The translations under genes were made by a program, and so were the position numbers. 64,000 bases of DNA from Pseudomonas putida. GTDB taxonomy: Bacteria > Pseudomonadota > Gammaproteobacteria > Pseudomonadales > Pseudomonadaceae. The stretch covers positions 1,338,001-1,402,000 of the forward strand of contig NZ_CP109603.1 in assembly GCF_025905425.1 (NCBI RefSeq). The letters are read 5' to 3'. The notes beneath the pieces were generated by a model. That model was given only the letters and a program-made list of their open reading frames with translations, had not been told where the DNA came from and made no database searches. Shown here piece by piece: positions 1 through 8,845 of this stretch (positions are counted from its first letter, which is position 1; the number at the start of each line of letters is the position of its first letter).

Positions 1-114
1 CATGGGCAATCTGTATCTTTAGGTTCTGTACGAAATCCCGAAAAACCCAATCGGCGCTCCTCGAAAGCTGAATTTTTTAGAGTTTCCAGCCATCTACGGA
101 AATGAATTCTGTGA

Positions 115-860
115 TGTGAAAACGTTGCTAACTCACGGACGGGAGCTGGACTGTGGTTACCGCTCTCTTCATCGAAACACGTGGCCAGGGGCGGCTTCGC
201 CTGAGCGACTGCTTGATGCTCGAAGGCGTGCTACAGGTACTCTGCTCGGGTGCTGCGTGGCGAGATTTGCCGGAACGCTTTACCCCGTGGTCAACGGCGT
301 ATAAATGGTTTCGGGGCTGTCGAAATCAGGGGACATTCGATCAGATGTCCAAACGCTTGCACCTAAGATTGAATGAAGATTTGCAAACTTGGATGATCGA
401 CTCAACCGCAGTACGCGCAGAGCCTCCTCTAGCGCCGGAAAAAGGGGGCTGACGAGTCTGCCGATTACGCTTTAGGCCGCAGGCGCGGAGTCCTGATAAC
501 CAAAATCCATATGCCCTGCGACGGCAACGGGACACCGTTGCGCTTCCTCCTCTTCGGCTTCAAATCAATGACATCAGCTATGCTCAACCACTGTTGGCCG
601 AAGTCTGCATCCCATTGAGCCAACGTGGCCGTCCGCGTAAACGCTTTAAAGACAAGGCCTACGACGCCCGAAGCGCTACGCTGCTACTGCGACCAATACC
701 GAATGCAACCCGTCCCTCGCTGCAGACTGTTTGATCGGCCCACGTACCAACAGCGCCAAATCATCGAGCGCTTTTTTGGTTGGCTGAAAGAGAACCGCCG
801 GATCGTTACACGCTCCACCAAGCTCGCGAAAAGCTGTGCCGCCATGATTTCCTGACTTGT
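115..860 (+). mobile_element. IS5-family transposase remnant (degenerate)
   Basis: Two out-of-phase coding pieces (about 115-452 and 625-855) together resemble one IS5-family transposase. The first piece has the N-terminal pattern AWRDLPERFTPW followed by YKWFRGC, and ends with the first catalytic Asp region (MIDSTAVRA). The second has the C-terminal IERFFGWLKENRRI block. Stops and a frameshift between them (about 450-625) rule out a functional enzyme, and I could not find terminal inverted repeats. It lies at the outer edge of the AT-rich island and is best read as a scar of past transposition. Confidence 0.75.
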
Positions 861-884
861 TCCATGCAGTTTGCGAAATCTCCT

Positions 885-1495
885 TTTCGTGCAGAGCCGA
901 TGCGAGGCGATTGTTGGTTTTCGCCTTATAACCCGGGTCGACAGGGGTAATCCGCTTGCGAACGCAGCCCCTCTACCTGCATCAAGCGCCCGACTCGATT
1001 TTGCCCACAGGTCTCACCGAGCTCCCGAAGGTCATCGTGATTTTCGGGGTTGTCGTACAAACCTCCGCTTTCCAGCCAAACATGCCTGATCAAACCGAGT
1101 AACCGTTGACCTTCTTGGGTTCGGCCAGTAAGCGTTAGCCGCTGGGATATACATTGAGGTTATGGCAAATGCGACGCACCCGGTAATCCGGCGAGTGCTT
1201 CTTGATGAAGGAGTACTTCAGCCGCGCTTCTTGTCAAAGTGCGCTGTGGCCTTCTTCAAGATGTATTGCCCTTCAGTCACATGCTTGATTTCAACGTCTA
1301 GCTTGCGAAGCTCAGCCTGCTGATCATCGCTTGTCGCCGCTGTTCTTGGGGCTTGCTGTAGAGCTTTATCTTGGAGTAGAGGCTGTGAACGGATACGCCC
1401 AGGTGCTGGGCAAAATCGATAGCAGGTTTTCCCCTGTCGGTCACTTGCTTGACCGATAAGGTCTTGAATTCTTTGGGGTAGCGATGACGGCTCAT
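885..1495 (-). mobile_element. IS3-family element remnant (orfA/orfB, frameshifted)
   Basis: On the minus strand an OrfA-like protein starts at 1495 (MSRHRYPKEFK, with a helix-turn-helix FAQHLGVSVHSLYSKIK). It loses frame near 1345 and continues in another frame (DDQQAELRKLDVEIKHV) to a stop at 1218. OrfB follows in pieces: KYSFIKKHSPDYRVRRICHN, an in-frame stop, then RLLGLIRHVWLESGG and LRELGETCGQNRVGRLM, ending at a stop near 905. The DDE catalytic domain is absent. The element is therefore dead and truncated. Confidence 0.75.
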
Positions 1496-1825
1496 GTCAC
1501 CTCCTATTTCGGCCTCATTATTAGGAATGGAGGTATGTAGGAATTCGTGAACCCTTTTTCGATCATGCGGATCCCTCAAATTACCTATGCTCCGATCCGG
1601 AATCGTAAGCAGTTTATCAGTCGTCCTTAGCTCGCCTTTCTTGATGTGTCTAGTGGAATTGGGTGAGAAAATATAACTCAAAATTCCCTTTAGGTTTTGC
1701 GCGTCAATTCCAGTGCTTTTGGAACTTGTAAACTGCCGCGCAGCCACTTTATTGATTTGCTCTGTCGATTGTAGGATTTGTTCAATGTCGCTGAGGCATT
1801 CAGCAATCAAAAGGGAGCGATGAAT
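1496..1825. other. AT-rich spacer between IS remnants and the halogenase gene
   Basis: This 330-base stretch has no convincing gene. The minus-strand reading frame that runs through it only extends the IS3 OrfA upstream of its true start. The promoter of the biosynthetic operon should lie here, but I could not identify a convincing -35/-10 pair. A Shine-Dalgarno sequence GGGAG at 1813-1817 serves the next gene. Confidence 0.5.
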
Positions 1826-2572
1826 ATGTCAGATCAATCAGGTAAATTTGAACATGTAAAAACAAGCGATCTGCTAAAGGAAAATCCATTTGCTGGGCGT
1901 GACTTTTTTTGGGAGCGGCACCGTTTTGAACGTGATGGGTATCTTAAGATAAATCACTTGATAGACAGTGAGATCAATCAAGAAATCACCAGCGATGTTA
2001 AGTATCTCCTCTCGAACTTCGCAAAGCGGAGAGATTTTCTTATTGAATCAACCGGGAATACCCCTCGATATTTGAGTAATGTCCCCCAGGAGACCATAGA
2101 GCAGGAGGGTAGATATATTCCGAGGGCGTATAAGTCTAATTATTTAGCGGGTTTGATCAGTGGTATAGTTAAGGAGGATGTGATTCCAACTCCCTGGAAA
2201 TGGGATAACTATATCATCAATAGCCAGCATAAGGCCGGTGATACTCACGGTTGGCACTGGGGCGACTACCCATACACTATTATTTGGGTGGTAGAAGCGC
2301 CCGATATCGAGTGCGGAGGACTATTGGAATGTGTGCCTCACACTCGCTGGGATAAAAGTAATCCACGAGTGGAAAATCTCTTGCTCGAAAATAAAATAGA
2401 CTCGTATTTTCATTCCTCAGGAGATGTCTATCTACTGAAAGCTGATACGACATTGCATCGAGTGAAGCCCCTTACTAAAAATGTAAGAAGGATTATTCTG
2501 AATACGACATGGGAGCGCGCACGAGATAAGGATCGTAAAGTAGAACATGAAACGTTCGTTTTTCGAGATTGA
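1826..2572 (+). CDS. BesD/HalD-family Fe(II)/2-oxoglutarate amino-acid radical halogenase
   Basis: This 248-residue protein is predicted to chlorinate a free amino acid at an unactivated carbon using Fe(II), 2-oxoglutarate, O2 and chloride. The decisive motif is HGWHWGDY at 141-148: iron ligand H144, then G146 where hydroxylases carry Asp or Glu, which leaves a site for chloride. H211 (TLHR) is the distal ligand and R221/R222 are candidates for 2-oxoglutarate binding. From memory of BesD (H134, H137, G139, D140, H204, N219, T221), every position recurs here with a constant offset of +7: H141, H144, G146, D147, H211, N226, T228. BesD E120, a lysine contact, is D127 here, so the substrate may differ. 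The start at 1826 is preferred over 1820 because GGGAG (1813-1817) lies 8 bases upstream. It is the first gene of the AT-rich operon. Confidence 0.86.
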   Translation: MSDQSGKFEHVKTSDLLKENPFAGRDFFWERHRFERDGYLKINHLIDSEINQEITSDVKYLLSNFAKRRDFLIESTGNTPRYLSNVPQETIEQEGRYIPRAYKSNYLAGLISGIVKEDVIPTPWKWDNYIINSQHKAGDTHGWHWGDYPYTIIWVVEAPDIECGGLLECVPHTRWDKSNPRVENLLLENKIDSYFHSSGDVYLLKADTTLHRVKPLTKNVRRIILNTTWERARDKDRKVEHETFVFRD

Positions 2573-2585
2573 TAGGTGAGTAAGC

Positions 2586-3041
2586 ATGAGTGCCATTAAG
2601 TTCTCACACACAAATCTGATTACTCCAGACTGGAAGAGGCTATCTCAGTTCTATATTGACGTATTCCACTGTGTGCCTTTTGGTCCAGTTAGGCAGCTAT
2701 CGGGGTGCTCCGTTGCTGAAGGCACTGGAGTTTCCAGGCCACAGATCGAAGGTTTGCATTTACGCTTGCCAGGATTTGGGAGCGATGGACCTACACTGGA
2801 AATATTCCAATACAGCAGGCACATTCGGCAACCCTTAAAGCACGCGAATACTCGTGGTATCACGCATCTAGCATTTGAAGTTACAGATCTCGATTCTGTG
2901 TGCGCAAATGTAATTCGTTATGGTGGGAAGATGCTGGGGCGGTTGGCAAAGCTCCCGGTTGAGGGGGTCGGAGTATGTACTTTTGTGTATGTTCGGGATC
3001 CTGATAAAAATATCATTGAAATCCAAAGCTGGGAGGATTGA
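2586..3041 (+). CDS. VOC-superfamily (glyoxalase/dioxygenase fold) protein
   Basis: A 151-residue protein with two beta-alpha-beta-beta-beta modules typical of the vicinal oxygen chelate fold. Possible metal ligands in the expected places are H8 (FSHTNL), E72 (LEIFQY), H94 (THLAFEV) and E145 (IIEIQSW), and the DPDKNIIEI segment is characteristic. The metal set looks complete, so enzymatic activity is plausible rather than a pure binding role. It lies 13 bases after the halogenase and its stop overlaps the next start (TGATG at 3039-3043), so the two are translationally coupled. Its substrate is unknown; an isomerisation, elimination or protective role on the halogenated intermediate is inference only. 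Confidence 0.8.
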   Translation: MSAIKFSHTNLITPDWKRLSQFYIDVFHCVPFGPVRQLSGCSVAEGTGVSRPQIEGLHLRLPGFGSDGPTLEIFQYSRHIRQPLKHANTRGITHLAFEVTDLDSVCANVIRYGGKMLGRLAKLPVEGVGVCTFVYVRDPDKNIIEIQSWED

Positions 3042-3487
3042 TGGGTAAGGTATTGGCGCAATTTGATTTGGTGAAGCCGAGATTTCCAAAAGAATCAGTG
3101 GAGATGGCAGGGTTTTATGCGAATGTTGATCGCATCAATAGCATTGCAGAGAGTTCAGATGGTTTTATTTGGAGAGAAACTAACGAGGATCAGGAAGGGC
3201 TTCAAGCCTTATGGGGCGAAGGATATCTATATACGCTATCAGTTTGGGATGATGTTGCGTCTCTGAAGAAGTTTCTCTATCACACGCCACATGCTCAAAT
3301 GCTGAGTAAAGGCCATGAATGGTTCCACAAAATTATGCACCCTAGGATGGTTTTGTGGTGGGTGAAGAGGGGGCATGTCCCTAGTCTTTTGGAAGCACAT
3401 GAACGATTGACTTGGTTGTTCGAAAAAGGTCCTTCTTACCAAGCATTCGATCTGAAGAATTCTTATGGGCCAATTTCCATTTATTGA
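3041..3487 (+). CDS. DUF3291 domain protein
   Basis: A 148-residue protein matching the DUF3291 pattern as I know it: an N-terminal VLAQFDLVKPRFP strand, INSIAESSDGFIWR, LYTLSVWDDVASLKKFLY, then WFHKIMHPRMVLWWV and the HVPSLLEAHERL region. The family is related to the ABM dimeric alpha-beta barrel. No biochemical function is established to my knowledge. The start is the ATG at 3041, overlapping the preceding stop, with GGGAGGA at 3031-3037 as ribosome site; an upstream TTG at 3038 is less likely. Tight coupling between the VOC and diiron-oxidase genes suggests work on the same pathway intermediate. Confidence 0.8.
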   Translation: MGKVLAQFDLVKPRFPKESVEMAGFYANVDRINSIAESSDGFIWRETNEDQEGLQALWGEGYLYTLSVWDDVASLKKFLYHTPHAQMLSKGHEWFHKIMHPRMVLWWVKRGHVPSLLEAHERLTWLFEKGPSYQAFDLKNSYGPISIY

Positions 3488-3496
3488 GAGGAAGCT

Positions 3497-4375
3497 ATGG
3501 GTGCTCTGGGTTATGAGGAACAAAAACAGCTTGCTGTGTATTACAAAAAGGCACTTGGTGCGCCCGAAAGCATAATCGGTTTTGGTAGAGATGCTGAAGC
3601 GCTGAGGCGTTCAGTATATTCATTAGAAAATAATTGGAATGCGGTTGAAGAGGGGTGTATTGACTTGGCTGGATTGCCTAAGGTCAAAGCAGAGTTCATA
3701 AACTGGTATCTGGTTATGGAGCGTAGGATGAATTCCGATATCCGATTCTTCATCGAGTTTTTGAGGCGGAAAGCAAGTTTAGAGCAAATAGCCTATTACA
3801 TATGCATGGAAGAGCTAGTGGATGGGGCATTCGATGATTTAATGGCGATGGTGCAGTTGGGGATGCCACTAAAGCCTAAGATGGTGGCGGCGGAGAACTA
3901 TTGGGATGAAATGGGGAATGGCAATGCCGCTGCAGTCCACACTATGATGTTCAAAGATTCCTCTATCTTCATGCGAGATATCCTGCGGCAGGCAAACATA
4001 ACAGCAGAGCACCCAACGTTAGAGTGCCTTATGAATGGTAACGTTCTGTTGATGTGGGCGCTGAGGCGGGAATACAATGCAAGACTGATCGGTGCTATAG
4101 GGATCATTGAAGGTTCGGCCCCTGTCCGTTTTCGGGCAACTACAGAAGCTCTTGAACGACTACAGGTGCCGAAAAAAGTAATAGCGTATCACCAGTCTCA
4201 TATCAGTATCGATACCCGGCATAGTAATGCGTGGCTAGAGGTTGTTCTGGATCATTATGCCGGTTGTGGGGAGGGAGTTGTCCGAGAACTAGCGCTGGGT
4301 GTTAGTATTCGTTATAACGTGGCGCTGCGTTATTATCATCACATGTACAAAATGATGCGGAGTATCTCTCAGTGA
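3497..4375 (+). CDS. Heme-oxygenase-like diiron oxidase (HDO), BesC-like
   Basis: A 292-residue all-helical protein of the Haem_oxygenas_2/HDO fold. Candidate diiron ligands are E138 and H148 (DEMGNGNAAAVH, the E-x9-H signature), E205 (EGSAPVRF) and H235-x3-D239-x2-H242 (HISIDTRHSNAW). E105/E106 in the first core helix could also take part. In the beta-ethynylserine pathway the HDO BesC fragments 4-chlorolysine to 4-chloroallylglycine plus formaldehyde and ammonia. A BesD-like halogenase two genes upstream makes an analogous C-C cleavage of a chlorinated amino acid the leading hypothesis. The gene lies 9 bases after the DUF3291 stop and overlaps the next gene by GTGA. Confidence 0.84.
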   Translation: MGALGYEEQKQLAVYYKKALGAPESIIGFGRDAEALRRSVYSLENNWNAVEEGCIDLAGLPKVKAEFINWYLVMERRMNSDIRFFIEFLRRKASLEQIAYYICMEELVDGAFDDLMAMVQLGMPLKPKMVAAENYWDEMGNGNAAAVHTMMFKDSSIFMRDILRQANITAEHPTLECLMNGNVLLMWALRREYNARLIGAIGIIEGSAPVRFRATTEALERLQVPKKVIAYHQSHISIDTRHSNAWLEVVLDHYAGCGEGVVRELALGVSIRYNVALRYYHHMYKMMRSISQ

Positions 4376-5604
4376 CTAAGCTTTCAGCTGTGGTTGTTGT
4401 GGATCCGATAAGTTCTGCGCGTTATTACGGTGCGGAGATTCAAAAACACGGCTACTTGAGTATAGCTTTAATCAGCGTTAAGCGGTTGTCTGAATCGGTT
4501 CGTCGTCTACAAAACCTAAGTGAGTTTGAATCTATTGTTTATGCAGATGAACTTGATGAAGCAGTGCAAGCGCTTTCTCGGTACAGTATTCGTGCAGTTA
4601 TCCCTGGGTCTGACGTGGGTATTAAGCTTTCCGATGCGCTAAGTAGTATGTATGGATTACTTGGTAATCCCGTTGAAAGTTCCCAGGCCCGACTAAATAA
4701 ATTAGAGTTGAAAGAAAAGTTAATTGCTGCAGGCGTACCGGCTACTTGGGCTCGTGGAGTCAGGCTAGAGGAGCTTAAGATTGATAAATTCCAGCAAAAT
4801 GACTACCCGTTAGTCGTGAAGCCGGCTCAGGGCACGGGTAGCCGCAATGTCAAAGTTTGCCGTAATTATCGAGAGTTGTACGCGGCAGTTCAGGCTGTCG
4901 AAAAAGATAGAGAAATCCAATCTGATGGCGAGTTTTATGCGCTGGTAGAAAAATACTTGGCGGGTGATGAGTATTTTGTTGTGACTGCGAATTGCGGTCT
5001 GAGTGGGCGTAAGATAATGCTGTGCTTTGCTAGGTACGAGAAGGTCGAGGCAGATGGCAATCCAAGTATCTATAAAAATATACGCTCACTTTCTCTTAAT
5101 GATAGTCGGGCGCTTCTCGCATTTTCATATGCGTCAGAGGTTAATAGTGCTCTTGAATTTTTTTGGGGTATTAATGATATCGAGTTAAAGATCGGCTCGA
5201 GTGGGCCGCTGATTATTGAGCAGAATGGCCGATTGCCAGGGGCGAATGTTCCGAGGTTAATAGAGGCTTGTTCTGGTGTGAATTGCTATGAGCTAAACAT
5301 AGATGTCTATCTGGGTGGATTTTCGAGAGCGTTTGAATCGGTTGAGTTTAGCAGGCACTTTTGTATTTGCTGCTTGATTTGCAATGTGTCTGGAGTGGTT
5401 AAAAGTATATCCGGATTGGAGAAGGTGGAAGGCCTTGACTCATTTTATATGTTGGAATTATCAGTGGTGGAGGGCGAAATTGTAGGGCGGACGCGAGATT
5501 TTCTATCATCTTGGGGCATGGTTTACCTTGTTCATGAAAGTCAGGAGGTATTGGCTAGAGACTCTGACTTTGTACATAAAACGCTTGCGCTGATTTTCGA
5601 TTGA
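4372..5604 (+). CDS. ATP-grasp carboxylate-amine ligase
   Basis: A 410-residue ATP-grasp protein. K150 (YPLVVKPAQGTGS) and the glycine-rich loop after it bind ATP. E271 (IELKIG), E283 and N285 (IIEQNGRLPG) fit the magnesium-binding residues, and the ending NGRLPGANVPRL is typical of L-amino-acid or dipeptide ligases. It probably joins the pathway amino acid to another amino acid, as BesA does with glutamate in the ethynylserine pathway, or protects the producer by conjugation. The start is GTG at 4372, overlapping the diiron-oxidase stop (GTGA). The domain after residue 330 is short and of unclear role. The substrate cannot be read from the sequence. Confidence 0.82.
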   Translation: MTKLSAVVVVDPISSARYYGAEIQKHGYLSIALISVKRLSESVRRLQNLSEFESIVYADELDEAVQALSRYSIRAVIPGSDVGIKLSDALSSMYGLLGNPVESSQARLNKLELKEKLIAAGVPATWARGVRLEELKIDKFQQNDYPLVVKPAQGTGSRNVKVCRNYRELYAAVQAVEKDREIQSDGEFYALVEKYLAGDEYFVVTANCGLSGRKIMLCFARYEKVEADGNPSIYKNIRSLSLNDSRALLAFSYASEVNSALEFFWGINDIELKIGSSGPLIIEQNGRLPGANVPRLIEACSGVNCYELNIDVYLGGFSRAFESVEFSRHFCICCLICNVSGVVKSISGLEKVEGLDSFYMLELSVVEGEIVGRTRDFLSSWGMVYLVHESQEVLARDSDFVHKTLALIFD

Positions 5605-5650
5605 GTTAACGAGGTTTGATTTTTCGGAGGTGATTGGCACGGGTGTTATC

Positions 5651-6874
5651 ATGTCTAAGTTGATAGTTGTAATGTTGGTTTTATTGTTTGTGTGCGTGGT
5701 CTGTAGAAGGGCGGTAGTAGCGTTCGGGCAACCTAGAGTGCTTGGTGATATAGTTGCAGGTATGCTTATGGGGTCGGCTATATTTGACGCCTATCTACCA
5801 AGTATCGCATTCCAGATAGGGTTACCTGAGACTAGGGGTTTGTTGAATGCCCTTGGTGAACTCGGGTTGATAGTAATCTTAGTAGAGATATGCTGGCACG
5901 GTATTTCTCGAAGAGAAGGAGATCTCAGTAATAGTAAAATTGCTTTGGTTGCATTCTTTGGTGTTGTAACGTCTTTTGCTGTTGGTGGGGTTTTGGCCTT
6001 CTATTCTAGTGAGGATATGGGGTTGCAGCATACCATGCTTGGTTATATTTTGTTTTGTGGTGTTGCATTCTCAGTTACTGCGCTCCCTGTTCTGGTTTTG
6101 CTTCTGGATGATATTGCGATAGTTGAGGCTAAAACAGGTCGCGTTGCTGTTGTTGCAGCAGTGTATACAGATATTTTTGTCTGGTGTGCGTTGGCTGCTA
6201 TTTTAATTGTGTGGGGCGCTGGGGTAGGAGGCGGCATTGCATTAAATTTTGGGGTTGGGCTTATTTATGTCGCGACTATGCTGCTTGTAGTGAGACCGAT
6301 AATAATGAAGTCACAGTTAGTGGCTGGGCTTGGTGATGGTGCGAAGGTGGTGGTGACAGTTATAATTGTGCTTGGCTCCTCGCAGTTGACAGAATTTTTT
6401 GGGGTTCATAGCTCAGTTGGCGCTTTACTAGCTGCTTATGTGGTGGGTGATGTGGCTGGGGTCAAAGGTGCTTGGGATAAGTACCTGGTTGGTATTAGGC
6501 AGCTTGTTATTCCTATGTTTTTTATAGCTTCTGGAGGAATGATTTCTGTAAGTGGCCTTTCACAGGTGCATATTTGGTTCTGGTTGTTCGTATTTTTATT
6601 GGGGGCCACAATTAGCAAAATTATCAGCTGCTATATTGCGGGATTACTTGTAGGCATGAGGCAGCGCGCGTCAATGCAGCTCGGGATACTAATGAGTACG
6701 AAAGGTACTGCTGAGTTGGTTGTGCTGGCTGTAGGATATCGAGAGGGGCTCTTGTCAGACGATTCCTATACTGTGCTATTGATCCTTTCTGTCGCATCCA
6801 TGATGTTGACAGTTCCAATGTTGGTCTTCTTAAATAGTTATTTTGGGCAGGGTGGCGGATGTCCAAAGGGGTGA
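5651..6874 (+). CDS. CPA2-type cation/proton antiporter (KefB/NapA-like)
   Basis: About 407 residues with 11-13 hydrophobic segments and the CPA2 look: an early GQPRVLGDIVAGMLMGS helix pair and a FFGVHSSVGALLAAYVVGD segment like the ion-binding region. The protein stops after the membrane domain, with no RCK/TrkA-N module. The start is uncertain: ATG at 5651 is chosen, but GTG at 5630 is in frame and overlaps the strong GGAGG at 5626-5630, which lies rather far from 5651. In the cluster it may export or detoxify the product or handle ions; that is inference, since this family can also be housekeeping. Confidence 0.78.
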   Translation: MSKLIVVMLVLLFVCVVCRRAVVAFGQPRVLGDIVAGMLMGSAIFDAYLPSIAFQIGLPETRGLLNALGELGLIVILVEICWHGISRREGDLSNSKIALVAFFGVVTSFAVGGVLAFYSSEDMGLQHTMLGYILFCGVAFSVTALPVLVLLLDDIAIVEAKTGRVAVVAAVYTDIFVWCALAAILIVWGAGVGGGIALNFGVGLIYVATMLLVVRPIIMKSQLVAGLGDGAKVVVTVIIVLGSSQLTEFFGVHSSVGALLAAYVVGDVAGVKGAWDKYLVGIRQLVIPMFFIASGGMISVSGLSQVHIWFWLFVFLLGATISKIISCYIAGLLVGMRQRASMQLGILMSTKGTAELVVLAVGYREGLLSDDSYTVLLILSVASMMLTVPMLVFLNSYFGQGGGCPKG

Positions 6875-6914
6875 CGATAATTCGCGTTTTGGCGCAACTT
6901 AAGAAGGTCAAGAA

Positions 6915-7778
6915 ATGGATGTGATAATGGGGCTTGTGGCCGCTTTGTGTTGGGGGGTTACTGATTATTTAGTAGGAGTGAATGCGCGAACCTTTGGTGT
7001 GAAATATTCTGTATTCTTCAGTCAGTTGATAGGGTTTCTCATGCTGAGTGGTTTCGTATTCATATCCAGCAGTGGGTTCTCATTCATCATTAGATTGCCT
7101 GTGGATGTTGTCCTTATATGTGCATCGGCCGCAATTCTAACATTGCTTGGTGCCGTTTCACTTACTAGAGCCTTCGAGCATGGCAGAATCGCAATAGTTG
7201 CTCCGTTGGTAACGTCGTACGGTATCTTTACGACATTATTGGCGTGGATGAGTGGGGAGATTCTGACCTCTTACCAGATTCTTGGGTTAGGTGTGTGCGC
7301 ATTCGGTGTAATGCTTGTAGGGTTGGGGCATAAGTCTCATGGGTTTGTGAGCAATAGGAAGGAGGGAGGTGCCATCTGCTTTGCTCTGATAGCTGCCATC
7401 CTTTATGGGAGCAGTTTCTGGGTCCAAGGAAACTATGCTTTGCCTGCTGTCGGTGCCGTGAATATGTTGTGGATGAGTTACTTGGTTGGAGCTTTGCTTC
7501 TGATGCCACTGGTTTTCAGTGTGAAAACTAAAAAAAGAATTGGGTTGAGTTCTTATGGGGCGCTAGGTGGCGCAAGCCTATTTAATTTAGGGGGATTTAC
7601 AGCTTTTTCATATGGAGCGCTCAGTGGGTCTGTTGCAGTTGTGACAGTAATTAGTACGCTTTCAGGAGGCGTGGCGGCTGTTCTTGGTTACATATTTTAT
7701 AGGGATAGATTAACTTTGTTGCAATGGCTGGGTATCGGCTTGGTTTTAGCTGGTGCGGTAGTGTTGCATTTGGTTTAA
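6915..7778 (+). CDS. EamA/DMT-family exporter
   Basis: A 287-residue protein with ten predicted membrane segments in two homologous EamA halves (about 1-138 and 150-287). Typical features are GLVAALCWGVTDYLVG at the start and YGSSFWVQGNYALP in the second half. Many members export amino acids or metabolites, so this is the best candidate for moving the cluster product out of the cell. It lies 40 bases after the antiporter on the same strand, and the start is backed by an AAGAAGG-like site upstream. No residue identifies the cargo. Confidence 0.82.
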   Translation: MDVIMGLVAALCWGVTDYLVGVNARTFGVKYSVFFSQLIGFLMLSGFVFISSSGFSFIIRLPVDVVLICASAAILTLLGAVSLTRAFEHGRIAIVAPLVTSYGIFTTLLAWMSGEILTSYQILGLGVCAFGVMLVGLGHKSHGFVSNRKEGGAICFALIAAILYGSSFWVQGNYALPAVGAVNMLWMSYLVGALLLMPLVFSVKTKKRIGLSSYGALGGASLFNLGGFTAFSYGALSGSVAVVTVISTLSGGVAAVLGYIFYRDRLTLLQWLGIGLVLAGAVVLHLV

Positions 7779-7864
7779 TGGGTGGGTCTTGGGATTTGTA
7801 AGTTAGAGGTGAAGGCGGTGCGATGCAGTAGCGCCACATTTACATAAAAGTGAGTGGTCAAGAA

Positions 7865-8815
7865 ATGGAATCTAAAGGCTACCTACCAAAGAGTCATGTT
7901 GATATTTTGCCCTGCATGGCGACATTTGCTGTGGTTGTTGAGAGTGGGAGTTTTGTCGAGGCTTCCGTCAGGCTGGGTGTCACTGCCTCTTCAATTAGTA
8001 AGCAAATTACAAAGTTGGAGAGCGCATTGTCTTTGAGGCTGCTAGAGCGCACGACGCGAAACTTGAAATTAAACCCGGAGGGAGAGGAGGTTTATGGGTA
8101 CTGCAAAAGTGTGCTTGAATCGTCAGCTGATGTTTTTAGATTAAAAGATAAGCTTACAGAGAACCCCCAGGGCTTGATACGCATTGCAGTGACAAAATCT
8201 TTGTATGCGGCGTGTAGTAAGTTGATTCCTGCTTTTTTGTCTCGATACAGAGAAGTGGATGTCCAAATGCTATGTGGTGAAAGGTTTGACTTTATATCAG
8301 ATGGCATTGATCTGGGGATAATAATAACCGATAAACCTCCGGAGGGCATGATCGCGCGCAGGCTCTGCGAGATTGACTTTGTGATTTGTGCGGCTGAAAA
8401 TTATTTCAGGGAATCTAGTAGGCCGAATCATCCTTCAGACTTGACCTCGCATAGCTGTATTCCTTTCGTGGGGGACCCTAATAAACAATGTTGGAGATTC
8501 TCATCGGTCTCGGAAAGCTGTGATGTAGTAATTCCAGGTAGATATTTGTCAGAGTGTCCTGAGGCTACGTTAACTGCCACACTTTCGGGTGTTGGTATCT
8601 CTTGTTTGCCTGTGTGCTTGGCTGCAGAAGCAATTGGAGACAATAGGTTGCAGGTTTTGCTGCCTGATTGGGTTTTTAAAGGGGAACCACAGGGTACTGC
8701 ATGGGTCGTTTATCAATCTGGAAGGTTTTTGTCGAAACGAGTTAAAGTCATGGTTTCATATCTTTTGAGTGAGCTCGCAGCCGCTAGTCAGGGTTGGAAA
8801 AAAACACGCTTATGA
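7865..8815 (+). CDS. LysR-family transcriptional regulator
   Basis: About 316 residues. The N-terminal winged helix (about 15-75: FVEASVRLGVTASSISKQI, then LLERTTRNLKLNPEGEEVY) is followed by a periplasmic-binding-like effector domain. The CrgA/AaeR-like subtype is suggested by the TTR motif. The start is ATG at 7865; GTG at 7850 would add five residues, and neither has a strong ribosome site. It lies at the end of the operon, 86 bases after the exporter, on the same strand. It is the likely pathway-specific regulator. The 7779-7864 gap may hold its own promoter. Confidence 0.85.
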   Translation: MESKGYLPKSHVDILPCMATFAVVVESGSFVEASVRLGVTASSISKQITKLESALSLRLLERTTRNLKLNPEGEEVYGYCKSVLESSADVFRLKDKLTENPQGLIRIAVTKSLYAACSKLIPAFLSRYREVDVQMLCGERFDFISDGIDLGIIITDKPPEGMIARRLCEIDFVICAAENYFRESSRPNHPSDLTSHSCIPFVGDPNKQCWRFSSVSESCDVVIPGRYLSECPEATLTATLSGVGISCLPVCLAAEAIGDNRLQVLLPDWVFKGEPQGTAWVVYQSGRFLSKRVKVMVSYLLSELAAASQGWKKTRL

Positions 8816-8845
8816 ATCTTTCTTCTTTGGCGGGGTTGTGAAAAT

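Noticed and set aside
115..1495. An active transposon carrying the halogenase cluster
   Set aside because: Both transposase remnants are frameshifted or truncated and no matching copy or inverted repeat is seen at the other end.
1826..2572. Ordinary Fe/2OG hydroxylase (phytanoyl-CoA type)
   Set aside because: The acidic iron ligand is replaced by Gly in H-W-G, and the remaining active-site pattern follows the halogenase BesD.
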